Positions 9,831 through 19,456 of a stretch of DNA of 64,000 nt are shown piece by piece (within the stretch, counting starts at the first letter, position 1; every line of letters starts with the position of its first letter). The DNA is taken from contig JAIXWX010000034.1 of NCBI GenBank assembly GCA_027491075.1, positions 248,001 to 312,000 of the forward strand. The letters are read 5' to 3'. Source of the DNA: Flavobacteriales bacterium (lineage in GTDB: Bacteria; Bacteroidota; Bacteroidia; Flavobacteriales_D; Sanyastnellaceae). The notes under the pieces are model-generated. The model made no database searches. It was not told the DNA's origin and saw only the letters and a program-made list of their open reading frames with translations. The position numbers and the translations under genes are program-made.

Positions 9831-11171
9831 TTACAGACTCTTTACCGCTGCTTTAAATTGACGGCCACGGTCCTCATAGTTTTCAAATAGATCAAAGCTT
9901 GCACAAGCAGGAGACAATAGAACTACATCACCGTCTCTTCCTAAATCATAGGCAACACGTACCGCTTGCTCTGCCGAATTGGTATCGATGATTGTATCTA
10001 CTGAACTGCTGAATGCTGCTCTGATTTTAGAACTATCATTGGTGAGGCAAATAATGGCTTTAACTTTTGATCTAACAAGTTCCAATAGTTCAGAATAGTC
10101 ATTGCCTTTGTCTGTTCCGCCGGCAACCCAAATAACAGGCTTATCCATGCTTTCTAATGCATACCAAGCAGAGTTTACATTGGTGGCCTTGCTGTCGTTG
10201 ATAAATGAAATGCCGTGTACTTTGGCAACAAATTCCAGACGGTGTTCGATGTTTTCGAAGTGCTCGAGGCTTTCACGAACAGTTTCTTTTCTCAATTCAA
10301 GAATGCGGGCAGCCATACCAGCGGCCATGCTGTTTGCCAAGTTGTGCTTGCCTTGCAAAGCGAGTTCTGTAATTTTCATGTAGAGTGGATTATGATTAAT
10401 AAGAATGGTTAAACTTTCCTGGTTAGCGAATGCTCCTTCTTCTAGCTCTTTTCCAGATAGGGTAAAGGGATATAGCTTCGCTTGTGTATTGATTTTTGGC
10501 AGATATTCCATGGTAGCTGGATCATCCATATTGTATATGAATGCATCGGCCGAGGTTTGATTCTGGGTGATACGAAACTTGGAGCGTATATAATTTTCGA
10601 ATTGGTATTCGTAACGATCTAAGTGATCGGGTGTGATATTGGTTAGTATGGCAATGTCCGCTTTGAAGGCGTACATGTCATCTAATTGAAAACTAGAAAT
10701 TTCAAGAACGTAATAGTCATAATTATGCAGTGCTACCTGTAATGCGAAGCTCTGCCCAACATTTCCAGCGAGTCCTACGTTCAAACCAGCATTTTTGAGA
10801 ATGTGATAGGTGAGGAGTGTAGTAGTGGTTTTGCCGTTGGAACCTGTGATGCAGATTTTCTTTGCACCTGTGTAGCGTGCGGCAAATTCTAGTTCAGATA
10901 GGATAGGAATTCCGGCTTGGCGAATGCGTTGAATGAGTGGTGCTTTCTCAGGAATACCTGGAGATTTGATGATTTCATCTGCTTCAAGAATGCGTTCCTC
11001 GCTGTGTTGATTTTCTTCAAATGCGATATCTGAATCCTCAAGAAGTCGACGGTATTTTTCTTTCAGTGTCCCCTTATCCGACAGGAATACTGAATACCCT
11101 TGCTTTTTCGCAAGGATAGCCGAGCCATAACCGCTCTCACCACCGCCGAGTATGACTATTTTCTTGCTCAT
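9831..11171 (-). CDS. murD: UDP-N-acetylmuramoyl-L-alanine--D-glutamate ligase
   Basis: MurD adds D-glutamate to UDP-MurNAc-L-Ala in the cytoplasm. The 446-residue sequence begins with a Rossmann fold ([20 protein letters not shown]). The ATP loop [18 protein letters not shown] is near residue 110, the central segment [12 protein letters not shown] contains the FQL motif typical of MurD, and the C-terminal domain has [17 protein letters not shown]. The start overlaps the mraY stop by four bases and the ftsW start is two bases downstream, so translation is probably coupled. Confidence 0.97.
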   Translation of the reverse strand: MSKKIVILGGGESGYGSAILAKKQGYSVFLSDKGTLKEKYRRLLEDSDIAFEENQHSEERILEADEIIKSPGIPEKAPLIQRIRQAGIPILSELEFAARYTGAKKICITGSNGKTTTTLLTYHILKNAGLNVGLAGNVGQSFALQVALHNYDYYVLEISSFQLDDMYAFKADIAILTNITPDHLDRYEYQFENYIRSKFRITQNQTSADAFIYNMDDPATMEYLPKINTQAKLYPFTLSGKELEEGAFANQESLTILINHNPLYMKITELALQGKHNLANSMAAGMAARILELRKETVRESLEHFENIEHRLEFVAKVHGISFINDSKATNVNSAWYALESMDKPVIWVAGGTDKGNDYSELLELVRSKVKAIICLTNDSSKIRAAFSSSVDTIIDTNSAEQAVRVAYDLGRDGDVVLLSPACASFDLFENYEDRGRQFKAAVKSL

Positions 11172-12397
11172 CTCGTCTTGAGTGTGATGATGGTTACAAT
11201 GGCTAGAAGTATTCCGATGATCCAGAAGCGAGAAACGATTTTCGATTCATGGAGTCCTTTTTTCTGATAGTGATGGTGTAAAGGAGACATTAAGAAAATT
11301 CTCCTTCCTTCTCCGTATTTCTTTTTGGTGTATTTGAAATAGGAGACCTGAATCATTACTGATAAATTCTCAATAAGGAAAATACCGCAGAGAACTGGTA
11401 TGAGTAATTCTTTGCGTATCGCGATGGCGAATGTGGCGATGATACCACCCAATGCCAAGCTTCCAGTATCTCCCATAAATACTTGTGCTGGATAGCTGTT
11501 GTACCAAAGAAAACCTACGCAGGCACCTACAAACGCCGCAATGAAAATGGTAAGCTCTCCACTGCGTGGGATGTACATAATGTTGAGGTAGTCGGCGAAG
11601 ATGTAGTTACCAGAAACGTATGCTAGAATTGCAAGCGTCACTCCGATGATGGCACTCGTGCCAGTGGCTAAACCATCAATACCATCGGTGATATTGGCAC
11701 CATTCGATACAGCAGTGACAATAATCACCACAATAATGCAGAAGAGAATAAAAAGAGTTGTAGGTGATTCCCAGCTATCGGGCATCAACCATGCGTAGTC
11801 GAATTCATTGCCTTTAATGAAAGGAATGGTGGTCTTCAGTGTTTTTTCTTCCTGCCAAGCGCCGCTGGTTTCGGCAATGCTAGCGCTGTTATAATTGAAG
11901 GGCAGGTCATTGATTTTTTCTTTAATAGTTACACTATCATTCCAGTAGAGCATGCTGGCTACAATCACACCAACTCCGATTTGACCGATGATCTTGGAGG
12001 TGCCTGCTAGTCCTTTTTTGTCTTTCTTAAATACCTTTATATAATCATCAAGAAAACCAACGAACCCCAGCCATACGGTGGCAATGATCATCGTTTGGAT
12101 GTAGGCATTGGTAAGGTCTGCAAGAAGAAGTGTGGGAATAAGAATTGCCGCAAGTATGATCAAGCCTCCCATGGTAGGAGTTCCTGATTTTTCCATTTGG
12201 CCTTCCAAACCAAGATCGCGTATGGTTTCTCCAACTTGTTTTTTGCGCAGCCATTTGATCAATCGCTTGCCAAAGAGCAACGAAATCACCAACGAAATGA
12301 TAGCACTGGTTGCTGCACGAAAGGAGATGTATTGAAACAATCCGGCGCCTGCCAAATCATAGGCCTTATCAAGATATGTAAACAAGTGATAGAGCAT
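11168..12397 (-). CDS. mraY: Phospho-MurNAc-pentapeptide transferase
   Basis: MraY moves phospho-MurNAc-pentapeptide onto undecaprenyl phosphate, giving lipid I at the inner membrane. This is a 409-residue polytopic protein with the family motifs [27 protein letters not shown] (catalytic Asp pair), [15 protein letters not shown] and the C-terminal [19 protein letters not shown] (HHH loop). It is longer than the E. coli enzyme (360) because of a periplasmic insert around residues 155-210, a feature common in Bacteroidota. It lies one base from murE and overlaps murD by four. Confidence 0.97.
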   Translation of the reverse strand: MLYHLFTYLDKAYDLAGAGLFQYISFRAATSAIISLVISLLFGKRLIKWLRKKQVGETIRDLGLEGQMEKSGTPTMGGLIILAAILIPTLLLADLTNAYIQTMIIATVWLGFVGFLDDYIKVFKKDKKGLAGTSKIIGQIGVGVIVASMLYWNDSVTIKEKINDLPFNYNSASIAETSGAWQEEKTLKTTIPFIKGNEFDYAWLMPDSWESPTTLFILFCIIVVIIVTAVSNGANITDGIDGLATGTSAIIGVTLAILAYVSGNYIFADYLNIMYIPRSGELTIFIAAFVGACVGFLWYNSYPAQVFMGDTGSLALGGIIATFAIAIRKELLIPVLCGIFLIENLSVMIQVSYFKYTKKKYGEGRRIFLMSPLHHHYQKKGLHESKIVSRFWIIGILLAIVTIITLKTR

Positions 12398-12398
12398 G

Positions 12399-13859
12399 TT
12401 AGCGTGGGGTGGTTAAGGTTTCTTTAGCAATGATGAAATCATCAAAGGGGTGTTTTACTCCATTGATTTCTTGATAGTTTTCATGTCCTTTTCCTGCAAT
12501 AAGCACTATATCACCTGCGCTTGCAAAGCTGCAAGCGGCGCGAATTGCCTCTTTTCTATCTACTATACTGATGGTCTTTCTCATCAACGTTGGATCAAGA
12601 CCAGCTTTCATTTCTTCAATGATCGTTTCAGGTGACTCGCTGCGAGGATTGTCGCTGGTGAGGAACGTTTGATCGCTTTGGGCGGCAGCTATTTTTGCCA
12701 TCTCTGGGCGCTTAGTTTTATCGCGATCTCCTCCACATCCAATTACAGTAATCAACTTCTCATTTCCTTTTCTGATGTTCTCAATGGTTTCAAGTACATT
12801 CTTTAATGCATCCGGAGTGTGCGCATAATCTATGACCGCTGTGATGCCATTATCAGAAGTGAAATATTGGAAGCGACCAGCGGGAGCGTCCACTGTCGAA
12901 ATAGCGGTGAGTACTTCCATTTTATCCATGCCCAATTCAATCAAAGTGGCATACACAGCAAGGATGTTGTAGGCATTGAAACCTCCGATGAGCTTGGTAT
13001 ATAGGTCCTGCGCATCGAGGTGTAGATGCAAACCCGCAAAACTGCTTTCTACCACTTTCGCGCGGTAATTGGCCATGCTTTGTAGCGCGTATGTTTTGAA
13101 TTTGGCTTTCGTATTTTGAATCATCACCTCTGCATGGCGATCATCATTGTTGATCAATGCGAATGCACTTCCGGGGAGCGTATCAAAAAGAATTTTCTTT
13201 GCCTTGATATACTCGTTGAACGTTTTATGGTAGTCGAGGTGGTCGTGCGTTATATTGGTAAATATGGCTCCTGACAATTTGGTTCCAGTCAAGCGATGCT
13301 GGTGCAAGGCATGGGATGAAGCTTCCATGAAACAGTATTCACATCCACTTTCTACCATATCAGCAAGTAGTTTTTGAAGACTGATTGCGTCTGGTGTGGT
13401 ATGCGTAGATGGAATTTCTTTCTCGTTGATCTTATTGACTACTGTGGAGAGCAAACCAACCTTTTTGCCTAAAGCACGACATACTTGATAGAGTAATGTA
13501 GCCGTAGTGGTTTTTCCATTGGTGCCCGTAACCGCCACCATTTGTAGCGATTCAGAAGGGTTATCATAGAAATTAGAAGCGATGTATCCTAGTGCTTCTG
13601 CGCTATTGCTTACAACTACATAGTTTATGGAATCGAGAAGCGATGTAGGAAGTGTTTCGCAAACAATAGCTACTGCTCCAGATTCTATTGCTTTCGTAAT
13701 GTAGTCATGACCATCGGATGAAGTGCCCTTTACTGCTATGAAGAGGCTAAAAGGTTTCACCTGACGAGAGTCCATGGTGATCGATTCCACTGCGGTATTC
13801 GTAGAACCTTGCACATGCGTGATACGGCAGCGATACAATATGTCTTTTAGCAGCTTCAC
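12399..13859 (-). CDS. murE: UDP-MurNAc-L-Ala-D-Glu--meso-diaminopimelate ligase
   Basis: MurE adds the third stem-peptide residue. The 486-residue protein has the ATP loop [16 protein letters not shown] near residue 110, [12 protein letters not shown], the carbamylated-lysine region, and the motif [12 protein letters not shown] near residue 403. DNPR is the established signature for meso-diaminopimelate rather than lysine, so this organism should make a DAP-type murein. The start overlaps the ftsI stop by four bases. Confidence 0.97.
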   Translation of the reverse strand: MKLLKDILYRCRITHVQGSTNTAVESITMDSRQVKPFSLFIAVKGTSSDGHDYITKAIESGAVAIVCETLPTSLLDSINYVVVSNSAEALGYIASNFYDNPSESLQMVAVTGTNGKTTTATLLYQVCRALGKKVGLLSTVVNKINEKEIPSTHTTPDAISLQKLLADMVESGCEYCFMEASSHALHQHRLTGTKLSGAIFTNITHDHLDYHKTFNEYIKAKKILFDTLPGSAFALINNDDRHAEVMIQNTKAKFKTYALQSMANYRAKVVESSFAGLHLHLDAQDLYTKLIGGFNAYNILAVYATLIELGMDKMEVLTAISTVDAPAGRFQYFTSDNGITAVIDYAHTPDALKNVLETIENIRKGNEKLITVIGCGGDRDKTKRPEMAKIAAAQSDQTFLTSDNPRSESPETIIEEMKAGLDPTLMRKTISIVDRKEAIRAACSFASAGDIVLIAGKGHENYQEINGVKHPFDDFIIAKETLTTPR

Positions 13860-15976
13860 GATAATTCGATGGTGATGTATGGATTGGATTTGGAAGGGGC
13901 ACCAGGTGTAGTGCTTTGTTTTTTTACTGTTCCTACCCCAATGATTTGTACTTTAATACCTTCTTGTTCTAAAAGGAATAGAGCATCCCTCAGTCCCATT
14001 CCAACCACATTGGGAACAGTTCCTTTTTTGGAGTTTCCTCTTTCTGTGAGCACTACTTTACCATGTTCTGATTTAGTGGATGCGTATGTTTGACTTGCTC
14101 CTATCGATTGTATTTGTAGTGCCTTGTAGACGGTATTTAATTCCTTAGCGGATCCGTCTTTAGATATGGGTACCACTGCATTTGCTAAAGCAAGTGAATC
14201 TGGTTTGCTAGAATTTTCATGAAACTCCAAGCGAGTCGCATAAATTTTATCGGCGAGTTCTTTGAATACAGGCGCGGCAACAGCACTACCGTAGTATTTG
14301 CCGCCCTTGGGTCGGTGAATAACAACGATGCAGCTGTACTTGGGTTGATCAGCGGGGAAGTATCCAACAAAGGATGCTCGGTATGAATTGTCTTCATATC
14401 CTCCGTTGTCATTGACACGTGCTGTACCTGTTTTTCCAGCCACTTTGTAAGGTGAATCAAGAAATACCTTATCCGCAGTGCCGCCGGGCTCCATTACACC
14501 TTCCATCATTTTGCGGCATTTCGCAAGTGTTTCTTTTTTGCAGATTTGTTCGTTCAACACCACGGCACCTTTGCGCTCTATGGTTCTTCCATTCTTTTTT
14601 ATTTCTTGAACAAAAAGTGGACGTACGAGCTTTCCTTCGTTGGCCACGGCATTATAAAAGGACAGAATTTGCAGTGGCGTAAATTGCGTTTCGTATCCGA
14701 TAGCAATCTGCGTTAGTGATAAAGCACTCCAACCTTTGTTTTTTGTGGAGGTATAAATTTTTGGAGCTGGCTCTCCTAAGAGTTCTAATTGCAGTGGCTT
14801 GCCTAAACCAAATGATTGCAGTTTGTCAAGAAACTTCTGAGGAGATTTTTCAAAGGCTCTTTTTGCAAGAAGGGCCGTGCCGACGTTGGATGATTTTTCA
14901 AATACTTGTTCTGCCGATATCGTACCATTTCCTCCTGTTTCAATATTTGAGTCGGTAAGTACTTGGTATCCTAGATCCAGACTTCCATTTCCTGTAGCTA
15001 CGCTGTCGGTAAGTTGAATGTTCCCTTCATCGAGCATCGCCATGATGGAGGGCAACTTGAAAGTAGATCCAGGTTCTACGCTTTGGGCAATGGCAATATT
15101 GAGCATCTCGTCGTATGCTCCAGAGGAGGTATTCAATGTGAGATTAGCAATGGCTCTTATATAGCCAGTCTCTACTTCCATCACTGCCGCACATCCCCAA
15201 TCTGCTTGTGATTCTTGGAGTTGGCGAAGCAGCGCATTGTGCGCTACATCCTGCAGATGCACGTCAATGGTTGCTACGATATCATTTCCAGGTTCGGGTT
15301 GCTCAACGTACTCATCGTTCATGGGGCGCCATTCGCCGCCTGCCATTTTCTCTTGAAGTTGCTTTCCTTTTTTTCCAGACAACAACGCATCATAGGCAAG
15401 TTCCAGTCCGACTTGATTGTCTTCTCTGTTTAAGCCGATAGTCCTAGCGGCGAGGTTGCCAAAAGGTTTTTTTCTCTTGCTTTTTTGAGGAAAGAAGAAA
15501 CCACTTTTATAGCGACCCTTGTTGATGAAGGGAAGTTTTTTGATTTCTTGAAGTTGATTGTAGTCTATGTTCTCGGCCAGCTTAAAGTAGCGCTCGTTGT
15601 TTGCTTTCGCACTTAATAGAGCCTTTTTGTATTCCGCTTTGGTTTTATCTCCTAGAACTCTGTGCAGTCCATCGCAAAGTGAGTCCAATTTTGATTTCCA
15701 TTCTTTAGCATCGAATTTGGCTTTGCTATCCCAACGTATTTCATAGATAGGAACACTGGTTGCGAGCAGGCTTCCATCGGAAGAATAAATTTGCCCTCTG
15801 GTGGGTGCAATTTCTGCAACGCGGTAGGCTTTACTTTCACCGAGTTTAAGTACCTCTGCATCTGGCATCGCTTGCAGGGCTATGATTTTAGCGAATATGA
15901 TCAATGCGATCAATGCTAGGATCATAGCAACAGCATAGGCCTTTTTTGATGTATCTTTTGCTAAATCTTCGCTCAT
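13856..15976 (-). CDS. ftsI: Septal penicillin-binding protein with PASTA domain (FtsI/PBP3-like)
   Basis: A class B transpeptidase (706 residues) that cross-links septal peptidoglycan with FtsW. One N-terminal membrane span (YAVAMILALIALIIFAKIIA) is followed by the dimerisation domain (APTRGQIYSSDGSLLA) and the transpeptidase domain. Active-site motifs are STFK near residue 303 (VEPGSTFKLPS), SSN (EKSSNVGTALLA) and KTG near residue 515 (VAGKTGTARVND). A C-terminal PASTA domain (TVPNVVGMGLRDALFLLEQE) is present, as is usual for Bacteroidota FtsI but absent from E. coli FtsI. It overlaps both ftsL-like and murE by four bases. Confidence 0.95.
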   Translation of the reverse strand: MSEDLAKDTSKKAYAVAMILALIALIIFAKIIALQAMPDAEVLKLGESKAYRVAEIAPTRGQIYSSDGSLLATSVPIYEIRWDSKAKFDAKEWKSKLDSLCDGLHRVLGDKTKAEYKKALLSAKANNERYFKLAENIDYNQLQEIKKLPFINKGRYKSGFFFPQKSKRKKPFGNLAARTIGLNREDNQVGLELAYDALLSGKKGKQLQEKMAGGEWRPMNDEYVEQPEPGNDIVATIDVHLQDVAHNALLRQLQESQADWGCAAVMEVETGYIRAIANLTLNTSSGAYDEMLNIAIAQSVEPGSTFKLPSIMAMLDEGNIQLTDSVATGNGSLDLGYQVLTDSNIETGGNGTISAEQVFEKSSNVGTALLAKRAFEKSPQKFLDKLQSFGLGKPLQLELLGEPAPKIYTSTKNKGWSALSLTQIAIGYETQFTPLQILSFYNAVANEGKLVRPLFVQEIKKNGRTIERKGAVVLNEQICKKETLAKCRKMMEGVMEPGGTADKVFLDSPYKVAGKTGTARVNDNGGYEDNSYRASFVGYFPADQPKYSCIVVIHRPKGGKYYGSAVAAPVFKELADKIYATRLEFHENSSKPDSLALANAVVPISKDGSAKELNTVYKALQIQSIGASQTYASTKSEHGKVVLTERGNSKKGTVPNVVGMGLRDALFLLEQEGIKVQIIGVGTVKKQSTTPGAPSKSNPYITIELS

Positions 15977-16395
15977 TCTTTTTCTTGGAAATAGCCTGGT
16001 TCAACATCAATGAATTGGGGAGGCGTGCGTAACTCTTGCAGGCCGAGTGCTTCTATATCACGCGCTACAGCACTTTGTTGTTTTTTCGTTTCGAGATTCG
16101 AGAGGGTCGTATTGTATTCAGAGCGGAGTTCTTCTATTCTTTCTTTCGTATCGCTTATTTGGCGATGTGTACTTTCGAAGAAATACATCAGAGCGATGTG
16201 AATGAAAAATAGTATGGCGAGGAAGGTGATGAAAGGAAGATGATTGATAAGACTTTCGCGGGTGAGGAATTCTCCGCTCAGAACTGTTCTGACCGATTTG
16301 GCCACCTTCCCTGATTTGCGGGGAGGTTGTACTGGAGCCTGCACAGCAGGTTCTTCCATTGGTTGGAGGTTGTCAGGTAGTTTAAATCTATTCAT
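15973..16395 (-). CDS. FtsL-like bitopic division protein
   Basis: A 140-residue protein with a proline-rich cytoplasmic N-terminus (residues 1-45), one membrane span near residues 52-73 (LPFITFLAILFFIHIALMYF) and a periplasmic coiled coil (ISDTKERIEELRSEYNTTLS and following heptads). This layout and its place between rsmH and ftsI are those of FtsL, which bridges the FtsQ/FtsB complex and FtsW-FtsI. Primary sequence of FtsL is poorly conserved, so the call rests on topology and context. The stop overlaps the ftsI start by four bases. Confidence 0.85.
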   Translation of the reverse strand: MNRFKLPDNLQPMEEPAVQAPVQPPRKSGKVAKSVRTVLSGEFLTRESLINHLPFITFLAILFFIHIALMYFFESTHRQISDTKERIEELRSEYNTTLSNLETKKQQSAVARDIEALGLQELRTPPQFIDVEPGYFQEKE

Positions 16396-16434
16396 CTCGC
16401 TTCCCGATGTAGTGCGGGGTGCTTTATAAAAGCA

Positions 16435-17328
16435 TCACAGTTTTTCTGCGATGCGCAGTTTGGCACTGCGAGCCCTTGTGTTTTCATTTATCTCTTCTTC
16501 AGAAGGAATAATGGGTTTGCTGTGTGTTGGCTTCAATGGCCTCAACAGATTTCCGAAGAAGTCTTTTTGGGGTTCGCCTTGAAAATTTCCCGTTTTGAAA
16601 AAGTCTTTTACTAAACGGTCTTCAAGGCTGTGATAACTGATCACGGAAAGTCTTCCGTTGGGTTTTAGAATGTCGCACGCTTGCTGTAGCATTTGCTTGA
16701 GCACCTCGAGTTCTTCATTGACTTCAATTCGCAACGCTTGAAATACTTGCGCTTGAAACTTGTGTTCTTTCATTTTCGGCGCAAAGGCGTTTACGATTTG
16801 AATGAGTTCGCCTGTAGTATTTACAGGACGAGCCGCAATGATGGCTCTAGCGATCTTGTGAGGCTGTTCTACTTCTCCATAATACTTGAGAAGATGTGTG
16901 AGCGCTTTTTCATCATACTGATTCAGAATATCCGCAGCAGTTTTTTTTCTTTTTTGATCCATTCGCATATCGAGTGGAGCGTCAAATCGAATAGAGAAAC
17001 CTCGTTTGGAGGAGTCGAACTGATGGCTACTTACACCGAGATCGGCGATGACACCATCTACTTGTCTGAATCCACACAAACGAACCCAGTTTTTGAGGAA
17101 TTGAAAGTTCTGATCTACAAAAACAAATCGTGGGTCGTTTATCTTATTCTTCACTGCATCGGGATCCTGATCAAATGCGATCAGTTTTCCTTGTGTCCCC
17201 AGTCGTTTCAATATTTCGCGGGAATGACCTCCACCACCGAAAGTCACATCCACGTAAACCCCGTCAGGTTTAATTTCTAAGCCATCGACCGATTCATGTA
17301 GAAGCGCAGGTTGGTGGTACTCGCTCAC
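16435..17328 (-). CDS. rsmH: 16S rRNA (cytosine-1402-N4)-methyltransferase
   Basis: RsmH (MraW) methylates N4 of C1402 in the ribosomal P site with S-adenosylmethionine. The 297-residue sequence starts EYHQPALLHESVDGLEIKPD, has the SAM loop VDVTFGGGGHSREILKR near residue 28, the motif GVIADLGVSSHQFDSSKRGF, and NEELEVLKQMLQQACDILKP, all standard for the family. It lies 12 bases after mraZ and 39 bases before the ftsL-like gene, the near-universal dcw order. Confidence 0.97.
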   Translation of the reverse strand: MSEYHQPALLHESVDGLEIKPDGVYVDVTFGGGGHSREILKRLGTQGKLIAFDQDPDAVKNKINDPRFVFVDQNFQFLKNWVRLCGFRQVDGVIADLGVSSHQFDSSKRGFSIRFDAPLDMRMDQKRKKTAADILNQYDEKALTHLLKYYGEVEQPHKIARAIIAARPVNTTGELIQIVNAFAPKMKEHKFQAQVFQALRIEVNEELEVLKQMLQQACDILKPNGRLSVISYHSLEDRLVKDFFKTGNFQGEPQKDFFGNLLRPLKPTHSKPIIPSEEEINENTRARSAKLRIAEKL

Positions 17329-17340
17329 TGGTCGATGCGG

Positions 17341-17817
17341 TTATTGGTTCATGTTTCCTAAATCCCTTTGTACGATCTCTGCAATGGCTGCGAAATCATC
17401 TGGATTGTCGCTTACCGTACTGTTGTAGTTATCCGAGCTCCATATCTCCATCTTTTCCAATGCACCGATAAGCACCAATTCGTTGTTGGCCTTTAAGTCA
17501 ATTTGAGCGTAATTCAATAGGGTAGATGGAAGTAGCAATCGCCCTTGATTATCCAGCTCTAGCACTGTAGCACCGTTGAGAAAACGACGAATGAACTCGC
17601 TATGCACTTTGTTATATCGATTGAGCTTTCCAAAATCCGCTTGAACACGATCCCATTCAGGCTTCGGATACAGTACCAAACTCTTCGTGTAGATATCTCG
17701 ATTGATCACCAAGCCATGATGAATGACTTCCTCGAGCTGCTTGCGCAACTTCGATGGAAAGAGCATTCGGCCTTTGTTATCCACCTTACAGATATGTTCA
17801 CCGAGAAGGTTTAGCAT
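17341..17817 (-). CDS. mraZ: MraZ transcriptional regulator of the dcw cluster
   Basis: A 158-residue protein with two SpoVT/AbrB-like halves: residues about 5-55 (CKVDNKGRMLFPSKLRKQLE) and about 80-125 (ATVLELDNQGRLLLPSTLLN). MraZ forms a ring-shaped oligomer and in E. coli represses its own operon by binding direct TGGGN repeats spaced by five bases. It is the first gene of the cluster here, and a matching site lies just upstream at 17859-17873. Length is slightly above the typical 145-155. Confidence 0.95.
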   Translation of the reverse strand: MLNLLGEHICKVDNKGRMLFPSKLRKQLEEVIHHGLVINRDIYTKSLVLYPKPEWDRVQADFGKLNRYNKVHSEFIRRFLNGATVLELDNQGRLLLPSTLLNYAQIDLKANNELVLIGALEKMEIWSSDNYNSTVSDNPDDFAAIAEIVQRDLGNMNQ

Positions 17818-17841
17818 GTGTGCGATTCCCTAAGGACGCAG

Positions 17842-17849
17842 CGAAAATA
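17842..17849 (-). promoter_or_regulatory. -7 promoter element of the dcw operon
   Basis: The minus strand reads TATTTTCG, matching the Bacteroidota -7 pattern TAnnTTyG, 25 bases before the mraZ start. A TTG lies upstream at a shorter than usual spacing of about 14 bases. It is the best promoter candidate in the mraZ/hydrolase intergenic region for leftward transcription. Confidence 0.5.
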
Positions 17850-17858
17850 AGCAGAAAT

Positions 17859-17873
17859 TACCACAAAGTCCCA
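17859..17873 (-). promoter_or_regulatory. Candidate MraZ operator (TGGGA-N5-TGGTA)
   Basis: Reading leftward, the sequence is TGGGACTTTGTGGTA: a perfect TGGGN box, a five-base spacer and a TGGTA near-match, with TGCTT at the third expected position. This is the arrangement of the MraZ target known from E. coli. It sits directly upstream of the -7 element of mraZ, where binding would block transcription. Recognised by eye only. Confidence 0.5.
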
Positions 17874-18059
17874 CCAGATTGCATATTTTACGATTTTGTT
17901 AATAAGTCAATTTTTTTGTTTTCTTTAAAAAAGTGTAAAAACGCCAATAAAATAAGTGCGTTTGGACCGTTTTTTAAATTTTTAAATCGAAGGGTAAAAA
18001 GTGGGAAGGATTGTTAAGATGTGGGAAATTTACTGTTTTCGAACCGCATGGTTTTTAGC

Positions 18060-18067
18060 TACCTTCG
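18060..18067 (+). promoter_or_regulatory. -7 promoter element for the alpha/beta hydrolase gene
   Basis: TACCTTCG fits the Bacteroidota -7 element and lies 23 bases before the ATG at 18091. It supports that ATG as the true start, because the longer reading frame from GTG 18001 would begin upstream of the promoter. Confidence 0.5.
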
Positions 18068-18090
18068 CCGTTGAAGATGAGATATCGCTT

Positions 18091-18852
18091 ATGGATTACC
18101 AGTTAAAAGAATCAGGTCAGTTTAAGTACATTGAAGAGGGTCAGGGAAAGCCGCTAATTCTTCTGCATGGCCTTTTTGGTGCGTTGAGTAATTTTCGGGA
18201 TGTAGTGGAACATTTTTCCAAAACACATACCGTGGTTATCCCGATGTTACCTCTTTACACCATGCCTGTGCTCAATACAGGAGTAAAGAGTCTCGCTCAC
18301 TTCTTAAGAGACTTTATTCAGTATAAGAAATACGATAAGGTGAATCTCCTGGGCAACAGCCTCGGTGGTCACGTAGCATTGGTCTATACAAGAGAGTTTC
18401 CTGAAAAGGTAAGTTCCCTTATTCTCACTGCAAGCAGTGGTCTCTACGAAAATGCTTTCGGATCAAGCTTTCCAAGAAGAGAAGACAAGGAGTTTATTCG
18501 TAAGAAGGTGGCGGTAACCTTTTTCGACCCCAAGCATGCGACCGATGAATTGGTAGACGAGTGCTTTGAGGTCGTGAATGATCGCAACAGAGTATTGCGC
18601 ATTTTGGCTCTTGCGAAAAGTGCGATTCGTCATAATATGGCCAAGGACCTCCCAGATATGAAAATGCCGTCGTGTTTGATCTGGGGAAAGAATGATACGA
18701 TCACTCCTCCTGAGGTGGCCGATGAATTTCATCAGCTATTGTCTAACTCGGAACTGTTCTGGATAGACGAATGTGGGCATGCTCCAATGATGGAACATCC
18801 GCAACTGTTCAATAGTATTCTTGAGAAGTGGATGAAGGATAAAAACCTCTAA
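18091..18852 (+). CDS. Alpha/beta hydrolase
   Basis: A 253-residue cytoplasmic alpha/beta-hydrolase with oxyanion loop LILLHGLFGALSNF, nucleophile elbow LLGNSLGGHVALV (Ser in GNSLGG), acid residue in IWGKNDTITPPEVAD, and histidine in WIDECGHAPMMEHPQ. The catalytic triad is complete. I place the start at ATG 18091 (MDYQLKESGQFKYIEEG) because a promoter-like TACCTTCG lies just upstream; the frame is open to GTG 18001. Two bases after its stop... the engB ATG begins, so the two are probably co-transcribed. This hydrolase-engB-gldC-gldB-nadE neighbourhood is recurrent in Flavobacteriia. Substrate unknown. Confidence 0.9.
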   Translation: MDYQLKESGQFKYIEEGQGKPLILLHGLFGALSNFRDVVEHFSKTHTVVIPMLPLYTMPVLNTGVKSLAHFLRDFIQYKKYDKVNLLGNSLGGHVALVYTREFPEKVSSLILTASSGLYENAFGSSFPRREDKEFIRKKVAVTFFDPKHATDELVDECFEVVNDRNRVLRILALAKSAIRHNMAKDLPDMKMPSCLIWGKNDTITPPEVADEFHQLLSNSELFWIDECGHAPMMEHPQLFNSILEKWMKDKNL

Positions 18853-18853
18853 C

Positions 18854-19456
18854 ATGATTACTTCTGCTGAATTTGTAAAGTCGTCGGTGGAGTTGGACAA
18901 GTGTCCAAAACCGATTCACCCGGAGGTGGCTTTCATTGGAAGAAGTAATGTGGGAAAAAGCAGTCTCATCAATCGCTTGGTCAATAAAAAAGGTTTGGCA
19001 AAAACATCGGGCAAGCCTGGAAAGACACAAACTATCAATCACTTCATTATTAATGAAGGTTCTTCAAAGCCATGGTATCTCGTAGACTTGCCAGGATATG
19101 GATACGCTAAAGTGGCAAAGACCTCTAGAAAGGCCTGGTCGCGTTTTATTGAAGAATATCTAAGAAATCGTGAGAACTTGTATTGTACGATGGTTCTTGT
19201 TGATTCCAGACTAGAGCCTCAAAAGATAGACCTTGAGTTTATAACCCAGTTGGGAAAATGGCAATTGCCTTTCTGCATTGTTTTTACCAAAGCAGATAAA
19301 ATGAAACCGGGCGGACTTAACAATACCGTGGAACTCTATAAGAAAGCTCTTTTAGAAATCTATTCCGAATTACCAGGAATCTTCATTACTTCGGCCGACA
19401 ACGGACTGGGAAAAGATGAACTTCTGGCTTTCTTAGAAAAAGCAGCGCGAGGATAA
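18854..19456 (+). CDS. engB: Ribosome biogenesis GTPase EngB/YsxC
   Basis: A 200-residue TrmE-Era-EngA-YihA-type GTPase that acts in large ribosomal subunit assembly. G1 is GRSNVGKSSLINRLVNKK, the G2 threonine is in GKTQTINHF, G3 is LVDLPGYGYAKVAK, G4 is VFTKADKMKP and G5 is ITSADNGLGKDE. Length is typical. Its stop codon directly abuts the stop of the convergent gldC with no base between, leaving no room for a conventional terminator. Confidence 0.97.
   Translation: MITSAEFVKSSVELDKCPKPIHPEVAFIGRSNVGKSSLINRLVNKKGLAKTSGKPGKTQTINHFIINEGSSKPWYLVDLPGYGYAKVAKTSRKAWSRFIEEYLRNRENLYCTMVLVDSRLEPQKIDLEFITQLGKWQLPFCIVFTKADKMKPGGLNNTVELYKKALLEIYSELPGIFITSADNGLGKDELLAFLEKAARG

Noticed and set aside
16693-17280. 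A 195-codon plus-strand ORF opposite rsmH
   Set aside because: It is the shadow of the well-supported rsmH gene, has no known motif and no start context.
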